Shown here piece after piece: positions 32,707 through 42,409 of a stretch of 64,000 nt of DNA. The notes under the pieces are model-generated. The model was not told the DNA's origin. It worked only from the letters and a program-made list of their open reading frames with translations, and did no database searches. The stretch's first letter is position 1, and every line of letters starts with the position of its first letter. The DNA comes from Micrasema longulum (taxonomy: Eukaryota; Arthropoda; Insecta; Trichoptera; Brachycentridae): contig JAGVSM010000230.1 in assembly GCA_022494885.1 (NCBI GenBank), positions 1 through 64,000 of the forward strand. Reading direction: 5' to 3'. The translations under genes were made by a program, and so were the position numbers.

Positions 32707-33229
32707 TAGTAATTTGTACCGTGTCACTCTGGAAGCTGTAGCAGTTTATAAACTGAGCTGCATTTATAAACTGAACTGCGTTTATAAACTGAGCAGTTTC
32801 TAAACTGAGCAATTTATAAACTGGGCAGTTTATAAATTGGGCAATTTATAAACTGAGCAGTTTATAAATTGGGCAGTTTATAAACTGGGCAGTTTATAAA
32901 CTGAGCAGTTTATAAACTGGGCAGTTTATAAACGAACAAAAAAAACAATTGATGAACATAAAAGAGCGTGTAAACTAGGGCACCTTGAAAAATCGGCAAT
33001 ATCGAAATAGACACGGGACATTTTTTCGGCTTTGAACCGAAGATTTAGCACAAACCTAGAAATTACAGTGCGCGAATAACAAAAGAGGCAGTTGAAATAC
33101 ACAGACACCCAAATAAGATAAACGAAGACGACAGGCTGAAATTAAACTCAATATGGTTCCCGGCACTACGCACTACGAAAATGACTGGGAATGTGCCTGT
33201 CGCTGACTGCGACACGGTACAAATTACTA
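32707..33229. mobile_element. TA-flanked MITE carrying a minisatellite
   Basis: GTAATTTGTACCGTGTC (32709-32725) and GACACGGTACAAATTAC (33211-33227) are exact inverted termini flanked by TA on each side. The 519-bp element encloses the 32741-32934 tandem array. No ORF. The TA duplication suggests a Tc1/mariner-type origin. Confidence 0.75.
32741..32934. repeat. 16-bp palindromic minisatellite, about 12 copies
   Basis: The unit GCAGTTTATAAACTGG has a 14-bp core CAGTTTATAAACTG that is its own reverse complement. Variants carry ATTT for GTTT or AATTG for AACTG; two early units are 18 bp. Confidence 0.9.
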
Positions 33230-33300
33230 GTGCATAAACACACTTTTTTTCGATATATTAAGTTCATATTTGAAGCACTAACTTTGTGATTATTCATTAT

Positions 33301-33886
33301 AATAAAATAAATAAAACAACTTTGTTTTTAAATCACTAATTTTTATTTTCCACCGACCGGTTTCAAAGCAAACAAGCTTCTTCGTCAAGGTTTACGTAAC
33401 TAATGAATTGATTCCTTTTTTTATTTCTATCATGTTCACTAAACACTACACGTGGACCCAATAAATCAAGTGGTTTTTTTCCTTACACGGGTGGTAATTT
33501 GATATCATTATTTTCAAAGTAAGACAGGAGAGGACATCCAAGAAAAATAGTTTATTTGGTTATTAATTATTGTTTTCTTATTATGAATCGCTTTTTTAAT
33601 TTCTAAGATTTCCAAGTTGTCTAATTTTAATATTTTATTTTCAACATGAAGTACTTTTAATCCAGTGTTTTTATTGAAGTTATGATTATTTTCTATCAGA
33701 TGATTTGCGGTTTTATTTATATTTATTGGGTCCGCGTGTAGTATTTAGTGAACATGATAAAAATAAAAAAGGAATCAATTCATTAGTTACGTGTAAACCT
33801 TGACGAAGAAGCTTGTTTGCTTCGAAACGGTCGGTGGAAAATAAAAATTAGTGGTTAAAAACAAAGTTGTTTTATTTATTTTATTC
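33301..33886. repeat. Long inverted repeat, ~165-bp arms, possibly Penelope-like
   Basis: 33301-33466 and 33721-33886 are near-perfect reverse complements around a 254-bp spacer. Each arm contains CTTGACGAAGAAGC...GAAAC(C)GGTC, resembling a hammerhead ribozyme core as known from Penelope-like element terminal repeats. No reverse transcriptase is present. Confidence 0.6.
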
Positions 33887-33917
33887 CATTTTTTTTCTTC
33901 TATACAACACACAGTTT

Positions 33918-33960
33918 GCCCCGAAGATGGCTCCTGCAATGGTAGCCGAAACGTCGGAAC
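33918..33960 (+). other. Hammerhead-like motif
   Basis: CCGAAGATGGCT-loop-AGCCGAAACGTC: a GAAGA box, a closable GGCT/AGCC stem and GAAAC followed by GTC. The CTGA box is degraded to CCGA. Confidence 0.35.
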
Positions 33961-34143
33961 GAATCCAACTTACACGGCATGACCGGAAAAAGATACATAT
34001 GACGTTACCAGCACCACACTACGCTGGAGTTGGCTTATTCCAGTAGACCTCGGTGCTGGACGTTCTATCGATAACCATATATTCGATGTAAAGATCTAAT
34101 ATGAATAACTGCCAAGTTTATAATACATTATTCATTCGCGACT

Positions 34144-34212
34144 TCAGGATGAACTTTTATAGCTGGCGTACTTCAGCAATAATTCTTGAGCTTCCCTTTC
34201 TGCCACATGGTC
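34144..34212 (-). CDS. RMDN3: RMDN3/PTPIP51-like gene, terminal exon (9)
   Basis: Acceptor TTATTCACAG, then DHVAEREAQELLLKYASYKS and SS, stop TGA. It completes a 402-residue reading frame with the eight exons upstream. Exon 9' of the second cassette is its homolog. No canonical poly(A) signal is obvious within about 50 bp. Confidence 0.88.
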   Translation of the reverse strand, partial: DHVAEREAQELLLKYASYKSSS

Positions 34213-34280
34213 CTGTGAATAAAAGAAAATTTCAAAACATTAAATAGCCACAATACAAGAAAATAAATAAGGTATTATTT

Positions 34281-34790
34281 TAACATATTACAACAGAGAT
34301 GAAGAACATTTAAGAGAAGGTAATATAGAAGTCCAAGCATCTACAGGGCCTGTCAATGGCTGGTTTAAGTTACACAGTGTGTAAAGTGGCCACTTAAACC
34401 AGCCATTGCAGGTCATAAGCCCTGTAGATGCCTGGACTTCTATATTACCTTCTCTTAAATGTTCTTCATCTCTGTTGTAATATTAATATAAACAGCTCCC
34501 CAGGGAGTTGAATCCAGTCCTTGTCTACAAAAATTTGGACAAACTCAAAATATTGTTGATAAATTACCTGGTCCGTGAAGAAGTATAGAAATTGAAAAAA
34601 TAATATTTTCAGGCGTTGCCTAGTATGTAGGTGAAATAATTCAAATAGTTGAATCTCACCCGCATAATTAAAGGTTTCAGCTCTTTAACTTCACAAACAT
34701 AAACAGATGAAAGAATTGAAGGAATATAGATGTTCAAATATAGGCAGAATGGTGAATGTTACACAGTGTGTAAAGTGGCCACTTAATTTT
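34281..34790. mobile_element. Foldback-family element (subfamily B)
   Basis: AACATATTACAACAGAGATG at the left is mirrored by CATCTCTGTTGTAATATTAA at about 34480. The series continues with CTCCCCAGGGAG, AATATTGTTGAT and the internal body (TTCAGGCGTTGCCTAGTATG, GGTTTCAGCTCTTTAACTTC) to GTAAAGTGGCCACTTAA. Confidence 0.8.
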
Positions 34791-34879
34791 TGTTACGTGT
34801 ATTACTGTTGATGTCCCCAATAAATAAATTAAAAAATAATAAATTAAAAAAAATAATAAATTAAAAAAAAAAAAAAATA

Positions 34880-35520
34880 GTAAACGAAAAAATCTCACAA
34901 AGGCATGGCCTGTTCGTGGGTATACAAGAAAATGTTAATGAATTTTTGCTCCTCTAATAAATAATGGACAGTTATAATATTTTTGTGTAACATAAGAAAG
35001 AAAAAATAAGATATTCTGTAAAAGATAATATGGTATTGTTTTTTATGGTAATTAAAAAAGGAAATAAAAAATATTTTAAAAAACACAAAAATATTCCTTA
35101 TTATTAAAGGGCAACCAAATAAATCATAGAAAAAAAGAGTTCGTATCTTTAGTTTGAATCCAGGATAGTGCATGTTTTTTTAAAAGAAGGAAAATTTTGA
35201 ATGTTTGGAATCAATGAAATATTATCAGTAAAAAAAGAATTAAAATTTTTTGGGCCTATAAAATATGCATGTCTCTGTGCGAGCCTCGTTTTACAATGTG
35301 GTATTTCTAACACACGATTCCTTCTTTGACTTGATCTATTTGAATTGCTTGTAAATAAATTTTGGTTCTTAAATATATATTTTAAACACTGAAAACAATA
35401 TATTTGTCTTAGGTCTAAAAGTTTAGCTTCTTGGAACAATTGGAAAGAGGGATAAGTGCGATTGAAGTTAATGAAAGACTGTTGAAATAAGAAACGCAAC
35501 ATAAATAATAAAAATACTTG
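34880..35520 (-). mobile_element. LINE (Jockey/CR1 group) C-terminus and 3' UTR
   Basis: The minus frame 35502-35149 reads FQEAKLLDLRQIYCFQCLKY and RRNRVLEIPHCKTRLAQRHA, YFIGPKNFNSFF, i.e. '..L.L..IY......(F/Y)......NR.L..P...T...QR...Y.GPK..N'. The 3' UTR is shared with 18720-19025. Confidence 0.8.
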
Positions 35521-35689
35521 AATACCTACACCGGCGAGGTTTTTTTATAAAGTTATATCAATGGGAAGGGATGTATTTGATTCTTATTTTTCTTCATTAC
35601 AGTTTTAGCATCAACTTCAACTTTAATTACTTTTAATCACAGTGAGTTAGATAAATCCAATTTATTTATAGTCCTTAAAATGTAGCAAA

Positions 35690-35945
35690 ATGACTCGCCT
35701 ACGCTCTCCCAGCAGAAATCCGAAACTGTGAGAGTGAAGTGATGTTTCGGAAGAAACTTAAAACCCACTTGTTCTCTAAATCATTTGAATGAATTCTTGG
35801 TATGTGGTGAAAAAGTACATTAAATTAAAAAGTTTAAATTAAATTTATATCTTTATATAATCACTTTGTAAAGCGCCCTTGAGGTGTTATATTACGAAAA
35901 TGGCGCTATATAAGTTATCCATAATTATTATTATTATTATCAAAC
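35690..35945 (+). mobile_element. L2/CR1-like LINE 3' end
   Basis: Carries the CTCCCAGCAGAAATC...GTGATGTTTCGGAAG C-terminal block, 'AAGCGCCCTTGAGGTGTTAT', 'TATATAAGTTATCCATAATT' and an (ATT)n tail. Same family as 27317-27660. Confidence 0.75.
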
Positions 35946-36028
35946 CATAACACTGCCATCTGTAGTGCATTGGCAATTCAAATTATTTAAATTTGTAAGT
36001 GAAAATTCTCGATGGAAGTTCATTGTAA

Positions 36029-36393
36029 TTTATTATATAAATAAAACACGAGTGATACTTTAATCCACAAATTTGGAATATCCAGTGACCGGTTTCATCG
36101 CTTTCGCGACATCTTCGAGACTGGTGTCTTTATTAAAAAGTTAAATGTATTTGTACAGAACAGAGGAAAGGATACATAATTCAAAGTCATTTGTAAGTAA
36201 ATTAAATAAAGTTATTTTTATCTGAAGGATCATTATCAACAAATTTTCTATGGGTTAACTAATGAATTGATATAATGATATTTTAATGAGTTTAAGTATT
36301 TTATTTTATTTTTGGTGTCTCATCCTTCGTGAGTGTGTTAATATTCCAAATTTGTGGATTAAAGTATCACTCGTGTTTTATTTATATAATAAA
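36029..36393. repeat. Inverted repeat element, ~50-bp arms, with hammerhead-like motif
   Basis: 36029-36080 and 36338-36393 are reverse complements (AATAAAACACGAGTGATACT...). Inside, the minus strand 36127-36082 reads CTCGAAGATGTCGCGAAAGC, GATGAAACCGGTC, similar to the arms at 33.3 kb. Confidence 0.55.
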
Positions 36394-36519
36394 TTCAAAT
36401 TATTATTATTTTATCACAGTATTTTCCGTAACTTAAGTTTATTTCAATTTTTAGGAATTATAAACAACTGAATGAAATGTCAAATTTTTCACTTCCTATT
36501 TTTTTAAATTCATGTTTAC

Positions 36520-36595
36520 AGTGGCAAAGGTCTCCTCAATATTCGCTCGCGACCCACCGGTGGGTCGCGAGCCATGGTCTGGGAAGCCACGCTTT
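36520..36595. mobile_element. Miniature hAT-like remnant with 28-bp perfect palindrome
   Basis: 36545-36572 (GCTCGCGACCCACC / GGTGGGTCGCGAGC) is a perfect palindrome. Flanks AGTGGCAAAGGTCTCC and TCTGGGAAGCCACGCT resemble decayed hAT termini (CAGTG.TTC.CAA). Confidence 0.45.
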
Positions 36596-36635
36596 AAGCA
36601 ACAAAGATACGAAAAAAAACAAGACTTCAACTCAC

Positions 36636-36732
36636 ATCAGATGTTTTACACGGCACTGACACCACTCGTTCTAACCACTCGACTCCGGTGGAGTAGTCCC
36701 CCTTTCCTATATGGCACTTGGCTAGCAGCAAT
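36636..36732 (-). CDS. RMDN3: RMDN3/PTPIP51-like gene, exon 8
   Basis: Acceptor TATTTGTAG, donor GAT|GTGAGT; phase 2 in, phase 0 out. Reads LLLAKCHIGKGDYSTGVEWL, then ERVVSVPCKTSD, the last TPR-like helix pair. Homologous to exon 8' (17234-17333), one codon shorter. Confidence 0.9.
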
Positions 36733-36739
36733 CTACAAA

Positions 36740-37405
36740 TAAATAATAATTATTATATTGCTGCCTGGAAATGATAAAATAAAATTTAGCAGTAGTACGT
36801 CTTTGATTTTACACTTCTGAAACCAAAACACGCTAAAACCTGGCTTTAGCGTGTTTTGGTTTATCAAAGTTTTGTAAACAAAAAAAAAACAAAGCATCAC
36901 GCCGTTTCTCCGCAAGGGTAGGCAGAGAGGATAGAACGCCACAACACTCTATCTTTGCATACAGATCTCGCTTCCTCTACATTCATACATCTTCTCATGC
37001 ACGCGCGCCGATTATTCCGACTTTTGACATGTCCATTTTTAAGTATTTGTTGGATTCGGTCATGCCATGTCTTTCTCGGTCTTCCTATATTTTTGCATCC
37101 ATCAACATTCGCATTGTAAATATTCTTAGCCGTTCTTTCGCGTCCATTCATTCTACGTGTCCAAACCAGCGCGGAGCTCCTTTCTTGATTAGGTCGATAA
37201 TGCTTGTCTCAGCCTTACATAATGTACGGATCTCAACATTTGTGCATCTATCGTACATAGTTTTACCACACATTCGCCTGAGGGATCGCACTTCGACAGC
37301 ATTCAGCCTACTTTCATCCCTGTTTTTCCAAGTCCATACTTCGCTTCCATACATTAGGGACGATAGTTTTTTAAAAACACAATATTCTATCATGTATAAT
37401 TTCAA
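36740..37405 (-). mobile_element. RTE-like LINE C-terminal part
   Basis: Minus frames give LSSLMYGSEVWTWKNRDESR, LNAVEVRSLRRMCGKTMYDR, KKGAPRWFGHVERMNGRERT, GRPRKTWHDRIQQILKNGHV and RRCMNVEEARSVCKDRVLWR, ending GETA*. One frameshift falls near 37150. Relatives are at 5425-5575, 31460-32185 and 32300-32500. Confidence 0.85.
36820..36862. other. Perfect 18-bp stem hairpin
   Basis: AAACCAAAACACGCTAAA (36820-36837) and TTTAGCGTGTTTTGGTTT (36845-36862) pair exactly around a 7-nt loop. It lies just 3' of the LINE stop codon and may be its 3' UTR hairpin. Confidence 0.8.
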
Positions 37406-37810
37406 TCATTTATATTGGGTGCTTATGAAAGCTTCATCATCAGTGCTGCTACCGCCCGTTGTGGGCCCTGGTCTTCTCCAAAATCTGTCCGTCTCCATTC
37501 CCCCCCTGCACCCTACGGCTCTTCTCCAGTTCGCCGGGCCAATCGCTCTAATGTCACTTTCCACAGTATCCAGCCATCTTAATTTTGGTCTGCCTCTGCT
37601 TCGTCTGCCTTCCGGAGTGGTATAAAGAATCTTCTTTGGGGTACGGTTATCATTCATTCTGTGCATGTGGCCCAGCCATTATAATTATTTTAATGAATTG
37701 TGCAATGTTGGGTTTGCCGTACAGTGCCTCTAATTCATGATTAAACCGTCTCCTCCACATCCGTTTTGGTTGACAGCACCAAATATCTTCCTTAATATTT
37801 TTCTTTCAAA
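37406..37810 (-). mobile_element. RTE-like LINE C-terminal fragment
   Basis: HRMNDNRTPKKILYTTPEGR, RSRGRPKLRWLDTVESDIRA, IGPANWRRAVGCRGGMETDR. It is very close to 10725-11085, extended by the LYG.PNIAQFI block to 37760. Confidence 0.85.
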
Positions 37811-37862
37811 TACTAATACCTTGTTTTTATCTCTTTTGGTCATAACCCAGCATTCGGCATCG

Positions 37863-38010
37863 TTGGCGGCCTCCGTGGTGTAGTGGTCAAGACGCTTGAC
37901 TCACGCACGGAAGGTTCCGGGTTCGATTCCCGGTGAGAACACAAAAATTAAAATGTGATTTTTCTCAAGCCTGGGTGCTCTGTGATGCAAAAAAAAAATG
38001 TAAATGCAAT
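37863..38010 (+). repeat. tRNA-derived SINE, family 4
   Basis: GGCCTCCGTGGTGTAGTGGT (A box) and GGGTTCGATTCCCGGTGAGA (B box), then TTTTCTCAAGCCTGGGTGC. Acceptor-stem ends do not pair (GGCCTCC versus GTGAGAA), so this is not a functional tRNA. Minus-strand relative at 56455-56710. Confidence 0.75.
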
Positions 38011-38189
38011 GACCGGTCTGAGGATAGTTTCGTAAATAATGGTCTTAGTTTTTCTAGTGAGTGATTTGGATCCCAGATGCTTAAACAAGTCATAATGATA
38101 GCTAATCTTGGTACTATAATTGTTACCATTAGTTATTTCAGTACCTGATGAAACACAAAAGATAAACTATATATAAATTATATATTAGA

Positions 38190-38789
38190 CTAGCGGACCC
38201 GGCAGACGTTGTTCTGTCCAAACGTTGGCTTACCTACTATTAGCTTGGATTTTTAAAAAATAGATAAGTAGGTACCTAGTTACTTGTTTATGGTTGAATT
38301 TCAAAACCTAAAATAATTATTTTTGCAAATGTCACACTCGGCTCTTCTCACCAACAGGGGTGCACTTAATTCATGAATGCGATTTTTGAAAATGCATTGT
38401 ATATCAGTTAATATTAACTAAAATCAAGTAAAAAAAAAAAAAAATGGGAAGAAATTATAAGGAAGGTAAGGAAATAATCTGATTGGTATCATAAATACAT
38501 ATATACACGTATATAAAAAGCTTAAACATTTAAAAACTTATTTTTCTTAAACACAAAAAAACAAAATCCTTCTATTTTTTTTTATATGCATTCTTGTTGA
38601 ATGCAACCCTGGTAGGTCGATGAAAAAAAAATTTATGCTTCTAAATTTTTTTTATAGATTCGATTGTAAATCTACGAACATGCGCAGTGCAAAGATCTAC
38701 ATTTCGCTAAAAACCGCACGTAATTCGGTAAAGCCGTTTAGGAAGAGTTCAGTGACATCACACGTACAGAAGACTTACATATATAAAGA
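38190..38789 (-). mobile_element. Non-autonomous Helitron
   Basis: Read on the minus strand it starts A|TCTTTATATATGTAAGTC and ends GCCGGGTCCGCTAG|T. These are the Helitron hallmarks: 5'-TC, 3'-CTRR, insertion between A and T, no target duplication. The body shares GGGGTGCAC, AATGCGATTTTTGAAAATG and GAATGCAACCCTGGT with 46702-47222 and 62405-62625. No Rep/helicase. Confidence 0.8.
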
Positions 38790-38794
38790 TTATC

Positions 38795-39180
38795 TTTAAT
38801 AATATCTTGGAGAATATGTGATTCCCATTTAAGATCGCAAGTAATCACAACTCCGAGATCTTCGTGTGACGTTACTGCTTGCACTTGATTTCCATCCACG
38901 GTGTATATTATTTACGTATTTTTCGGGCCAATGTGTAGGACGGTGCATTTCTCAGGGTTTAGCGTTAAGAGCTATTCTTTTGCCCATTGAAACATCTGAT
39001 TAAGGTCATCTTGGATTTGCTTGGTGGCTTATTATCGGGTGGGTTGGCAAACAACTTTGTATCGTCAGCAAAGAAAGATATGGGCGTACAAATAATTTTT
39101 CTCAAATCAATCAAATATATTTCAAATGCAATCCATCTCTTGAAAACACGCTTCCCAGATGCACAAATAACAAAATTCAA
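38795..39180 (-). mobile_element. LINE RT fragment with FADD motif
   Basis: Minus strand reads ISFFADDTKLFANPPDN, then 'Q.DLNQMFQWAKE', 'LLTLNPEKCTVLHIGPKN' and 'SHEDLGVVITCDLKWESHI' with frameshifts: the RT palm and following region. It ends 17 bp from RMDN exon 7. Confidence 0.75.
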
Positions 39181-39196
39181 AAACAATTAAAGTTAC

Positions 39197-39333
39197 CTGT
39201 TTTCTTTCCATTGATTTTGAGATAATTCTTCGGCCTTTCCAAATTCTTGTAATGCTTCGTCATATGTGGACATGGGGACCTCAGCAAAAAGCGTGGCTGC
39301 CAATTTCCTCTCCAGCCAGGAAAGGTTCGACAG
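39197..39333 (-). CDS. RMDN3: RMDN3/PTPIP51-like gene, exon 7
   Basis: Acceptor CGTTTCCAG, donor AACAG|GTAACT; phase 0 in, phase 2 out. Reads LSNLSWLERKLAATLFAEVP, MSTYDEALQEFGKAEELSQN, QWKEN. The 'LSWLE(R/K)K.A..LF......(Y/V)(D/E)(E/D)AL..F.KAEEL' block is the best-conserved RMDN-family stretch. Two codons longer than exon 7'. Confidence 0.93.
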
Positions 39334-39387
39334 CTGGAAACGGTGCAAGATGTCGTCATGAGATAAAATATTATTGTCCTTAAAATT

Positions 39388-40174
39388 CAGCTCGAGTAAA
39401 ATGACAGCTGCCAAACTAATGTCACTAGTGATGGGAAATTACTGATCACTGATCCAATTGATTTTAGCAGTTTTTTCATGCAAACATGAAACTCTGTTTC
39501 CGAAAATTGATATAAAAATGCAAAAAAAGCCTATTACAGTGTGTTTAAGACAATTAATCACCAAAAAATAAGACATTTATACTTTTTTCATGAACAAAAT
39601 CAAATAAATTATTTTTTTAATCGATCAATTTGTCCCATCTCTAACATTTTTGCAAAATAATAGGGTTTTTTTAGTTTTAAAGCTGATTTCATACTTAAAT
39701 TTATTTCAACAGAGGGGAAACATTATTGAGAAGGGAATATAGACGTCTGGCATTTACAGGGCTTATGACCTGTCATTGGCTAGTTTAAGTGGCCACTTTA
39801 CACACTGTGTAACATTCACCATTCTGCCCATGTTTCAACATCCACATTTCCTCAACTCTTCCATCTGTTGGCACTTGTGAAGTAAAGGAGCTGAAACCTT
39901 TGTCATGTGGGTGAGATTCATCCAGCTGAACCAAATCACCTACTAGGCAACGCATGAAAACAATTTTTCGGATTTTTATACTTCTTCATTTACCAGGTAG
40001 TTAATTCAAAAATGTCGTACATTTATGTTGATTTATATGTCAAGCATTAAAAAAAAATAAAATTAAAACTTGCCAGATACAAATGATTTTTCGGGTGTCA
40101 ATATAAATCACTCCTTAGACATTACTACAAAGTTATGTCGTCACTTTTGCTGACAACTGTCATTCTAATCAAGC
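39388..40174. mobile_element. TIR element family C, copy 2, with nested foldback piece
   Basis: Left AGCTCGAGTAAAATGACAGC, right ACAACTGTCATTCTAATCAAGC. The foldback subfamily A fragment 39690-40016 sits inside, after AAAGCTGATTTCATAC as in copy 1. The left end is about 55 bp from the acceptor of RMDN exon 7. Confidence 0.65.
39690..40016 (+). mobile_element. Foldback-family fragment (subfamily A)
   Basis: Runs TTAAATTTATTTCAACAGAG to ACCAGGTAGTTAATTCAAAA with the whole internal body, including CACCTACTAGGCAACGC. It occupies the same site in family C as the fragment at 14468. Confidence 0.8.
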
Positions 40175-40182
40175 TATACAGG

Positions 40183-40728
40183 GTGTTCTTTAAACCCTGT
40201 CACATCCGAAACCTTCTTACAAGGTTACATCATTTGCTAATAATTAGGTTTATTTTAGACAGTTGAAATTTTGTGGTGCCATACAAAAAAAAGTGATACC
40301 GTATAAATAAAATTTACCAATATTTAGGGAAAAAATCGTCGTATGCATTTTATGCTAATTCAAATTTTTATTTTAGTGTTTTTAAGGTTAAGTACCTAGA
40401 TAAACTTATTTGTATTTTTTTTAATTCAATAAAAAATAACACATTTAAGTATTGTTTGAATAAATACAAAATATTTTTAATTTTATCATGGGTAAATATG
40501 AATAATCCCCAATCATGACGGTTCTTACAATTTTTCTGCAGCATATTTAGTAGTCTTGTACAATAATTATATTTTGATGAAATTTAATTTTTTCCATACA
40601 TTTTCATTTCCTCACTTTAAAGTTTTCCTCAGTTTTACACTTTTTTTGTTGCTCCATTAAAAAAAAGGGGTTTTACTGTATATCATTGAAAAAACAGGAT
40701 CAATAATTATAAAATGTTCCATTCTTAC
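40183..40728. other. Unassigned stretch, begins with one MITE end
   Basis: 40183-40222 (ACAGGGTGTTCTTTAAACCC) matches the terminus of the MITE at 45865-46112, but its other end is not found here. The rest is AT-rich. Confidence 0.4.
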
Positions 40729-40844
40729 TTCAAATTTAAATCGACCAATCAGATGGTAGAGACTGGCATCAGTCGGGTTAATGCGTAGGGCTTCTAGCAC
40801 ATGTTCCCTAAATACGACTCCATCCAGAATTTTGTCCTTCATTC
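40729..40844 (-). CDS. RMDN3: RMDN3/PTPIP51-like gene, exon 6
   Basis: Acceptor ACCTGCAG, donor GAA|GTAAGA; phase 1 in, phase 0 out. Reads (G)MKDKILDGVVFREHVLEALR, INPTDASLYHLIGRFKFE. Same length as exon 6'; carries the family pattern 'G..F(R/K)EH...A..(I/L).P......HL.GR'. Confidence 0.93.
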
Positions 40845-41084
40845 CTGCAGGTAAATACAAACTATTAAGGCTGTAATACATCCTTCCAAATTCAAATTGT
40901 TGTTGGCCTGCCGTCCTGTGAACACACTGAGTTATATAACTAGAGTAAGCATGAGCGTTCGAAATATGGTCACTCAACTTGCGGCCAATTGGCATATGTT
41001 TGATAGAACGGACTTGAGTCTGTTGCGAGCGTTCACCGGCTACTTTTCTCCTCGCAATTACTAAAATGCCTATATGTACGCTAA

Positions 41085-41190
41085 AATATAAATCTGGTTC
41101 CAAAAATGATACAAAAAATTATCGTCCAATCTCAAAATTAACTATTATCAGCGACCTCTTTGAAAAAATAGTCTACAGTCAACTTTAAAA
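41085..41190 (+). mobile_element. LINE RT fragment
   Basis: KSGSKNDTKNYRPISKLTII and SDLFEKIVYSQL match RT motif 0/1 ('KSG....NYRPIS.L....K..EK'). Confidence 0.7.
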
Positions 41191-41470
41191 TGCTGTCAAA
41201 AACATATGAAATAGCGAATGGGAAGTTCTCGCTCACTCGTTCATTTGTTTCGGTCGATGCAGAATGCACTTCCGGATTACGCTTCACTTCAGTTCGAGGC
41301 ATCAAGAATTGGCTCGATTCGTTCTTTGATTCAAAAGATAATCAGTTTTTTAGGGATGGCACCACAAATTGCCAGAAAGATGGGGAAATATTGTAACTTC
41401 CGATAGACAATACTTTGAATAACAGAATTGTACAAGATTTTCGTAATAAACACACAAATTTCCTAAATTA
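41191..41470 (+). mobile_element. mariner transposase C-terminal remnant
   Basis: GIKNWLDSFFDSKDNQFFRD, then 'G..LPERWQK...SD.QYF' decayed across two frames, ending VTSDRQYFE* near 41419. This is a standard mariner C-terminus. Confidence 0.75.
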
Positions 41471-41593
41471 AATCCGGTTTTTAAGTTATAGACCTAATAG
41501 ATAGAAAGCTACTTTGTTATTGCATGACAATTCTAGTATTTTCTAAGGAATTTCTAAGGGTTAATAATAGAGTTACGTGAACATTTTACTTGC

Positions 41594-41692
41594 CTACGAA
41601 TTCAGATCGCAGCCCCGTAAGTATCGCGAACCACTTGTGTGCTTCGGCGTTTTCGGGGGCTTTCTCTACCGCTTCTTTGCAAAGTAGAATTC
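41594..41692 (-). CDS. RMDN3: RMDN3/PTPIP51-like gene, exon 5 (GC donor)
   Basis: Acceptor TTGTTTTAG. Reads (G)ILLCKEAVEKAPENAEAHKW, FAILTGLRSEFVG, a TPR-type repeat. The frame and the homologous exon 5' place the 5' splice site at GTAG|GCAAGTA, a GC rather than GT donor with an otherwise excellent U2 consensus. The GT two codons earlier would give the wrong phase for exon 6. Confidence 0.9.
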
Positions 41693-41847
41693 CTAAAACA
41701 ATAACATACTAATTAAAAAAAATTACAGTAAATGAACTGTTTTTAGATCGAGTAATTTATTTTAGAATACCAAATTTTTTCAGCTCACGAAAAGTTAAAA
41801 TATGTCCTGTTTTTACCAAATTTATAATACAAAATAAATATAAATAC

Positions 41848-42090
41848 GATTGAAAACATCGTTAATATCTTTTTTGTAATTTATGTATGTTATTTTTAAA
41901 ATATTATTGATTAAAATAAAATAATCTATTATAAGACGTCACTCCCCATTATGTACACAAGAATTGTTTATTTCTTTTACGTAATGGGAAACGTTAATGT
42001 AAATATATGTATTTGATTAATGTAAAAAATTGTATTTAGTTGTAATATTGTATTTTAATTTGTTAGTAATAAATAAAATAAAAATAAAAC
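41848..42090 (+). mobile_element. LINE 3' end, same family as 56715-61135
   Basis: Nearly identical to 60891-61130: CGATTGAAAACATCGTTAAT, GAGACGTC-type block, CACTCCCCATTATGTACACA, AATGGGAAACGTTAATGTAA and the AATAAAATAAAAAT tail. 5'-truncated to about 240 bp. Confidence 0.9.
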
Positions 42091-42117
42091 CGTCGATGTC
42101 ATGTTTCACCTATTGAC

Positions 42118-42400
42118 GCTCAATGGTTAACAACATGTTTTTCGTCTCATAACGCAAGACTAAAAATATAACATAACATTATAGCTATGACGCCCATCCT
42201 CAAAAACATGTTCTTAGTTTTAATGTGCTGTTTTTAGTGTCACTCTAATATGAAAACAGTCATCGTCATGTTTTTAGTGTCTCAAGAGTTAGCAGCACGT
42301 TTTTGGTCTCATAACGTAAGACTAAAAATATAACATAACATTATAGCAATGACGCTCACAGACAAAGACATGTTTAAGTGTCAACGTGCTATAATATGCC
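42118..42400 (+). repeat. Imperfect tandem repeat, 162-bp period, two copies
   Basis: 'GTCTCATAACGCAAGACTAA' at 42144 and 'GTCTCATAACGTAAGACTAA' at 42306 head two units that share 'ATATAACATAACATTATAGC' and ATGACGC. No coding sign. Confidence 0.75.
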
Positions 42401-42409
42401 ATGTTAAGT

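Noticed and set aside
32741..32934. CRISPR-like array
   Set aside because: Units are contiguous 16-mers without unique spacers; this is a minisatellite in a MITE of a eukaryotic genome.
37863..37940. tRNA gene candidate
   Set aside because: A and B boxes are present but the acceptor stem does not pair and the sequence continues into a repeated body; it is a SINE head. The same reasoning applies to 13707, 15490-15566, 19660, 54860 and 56640.
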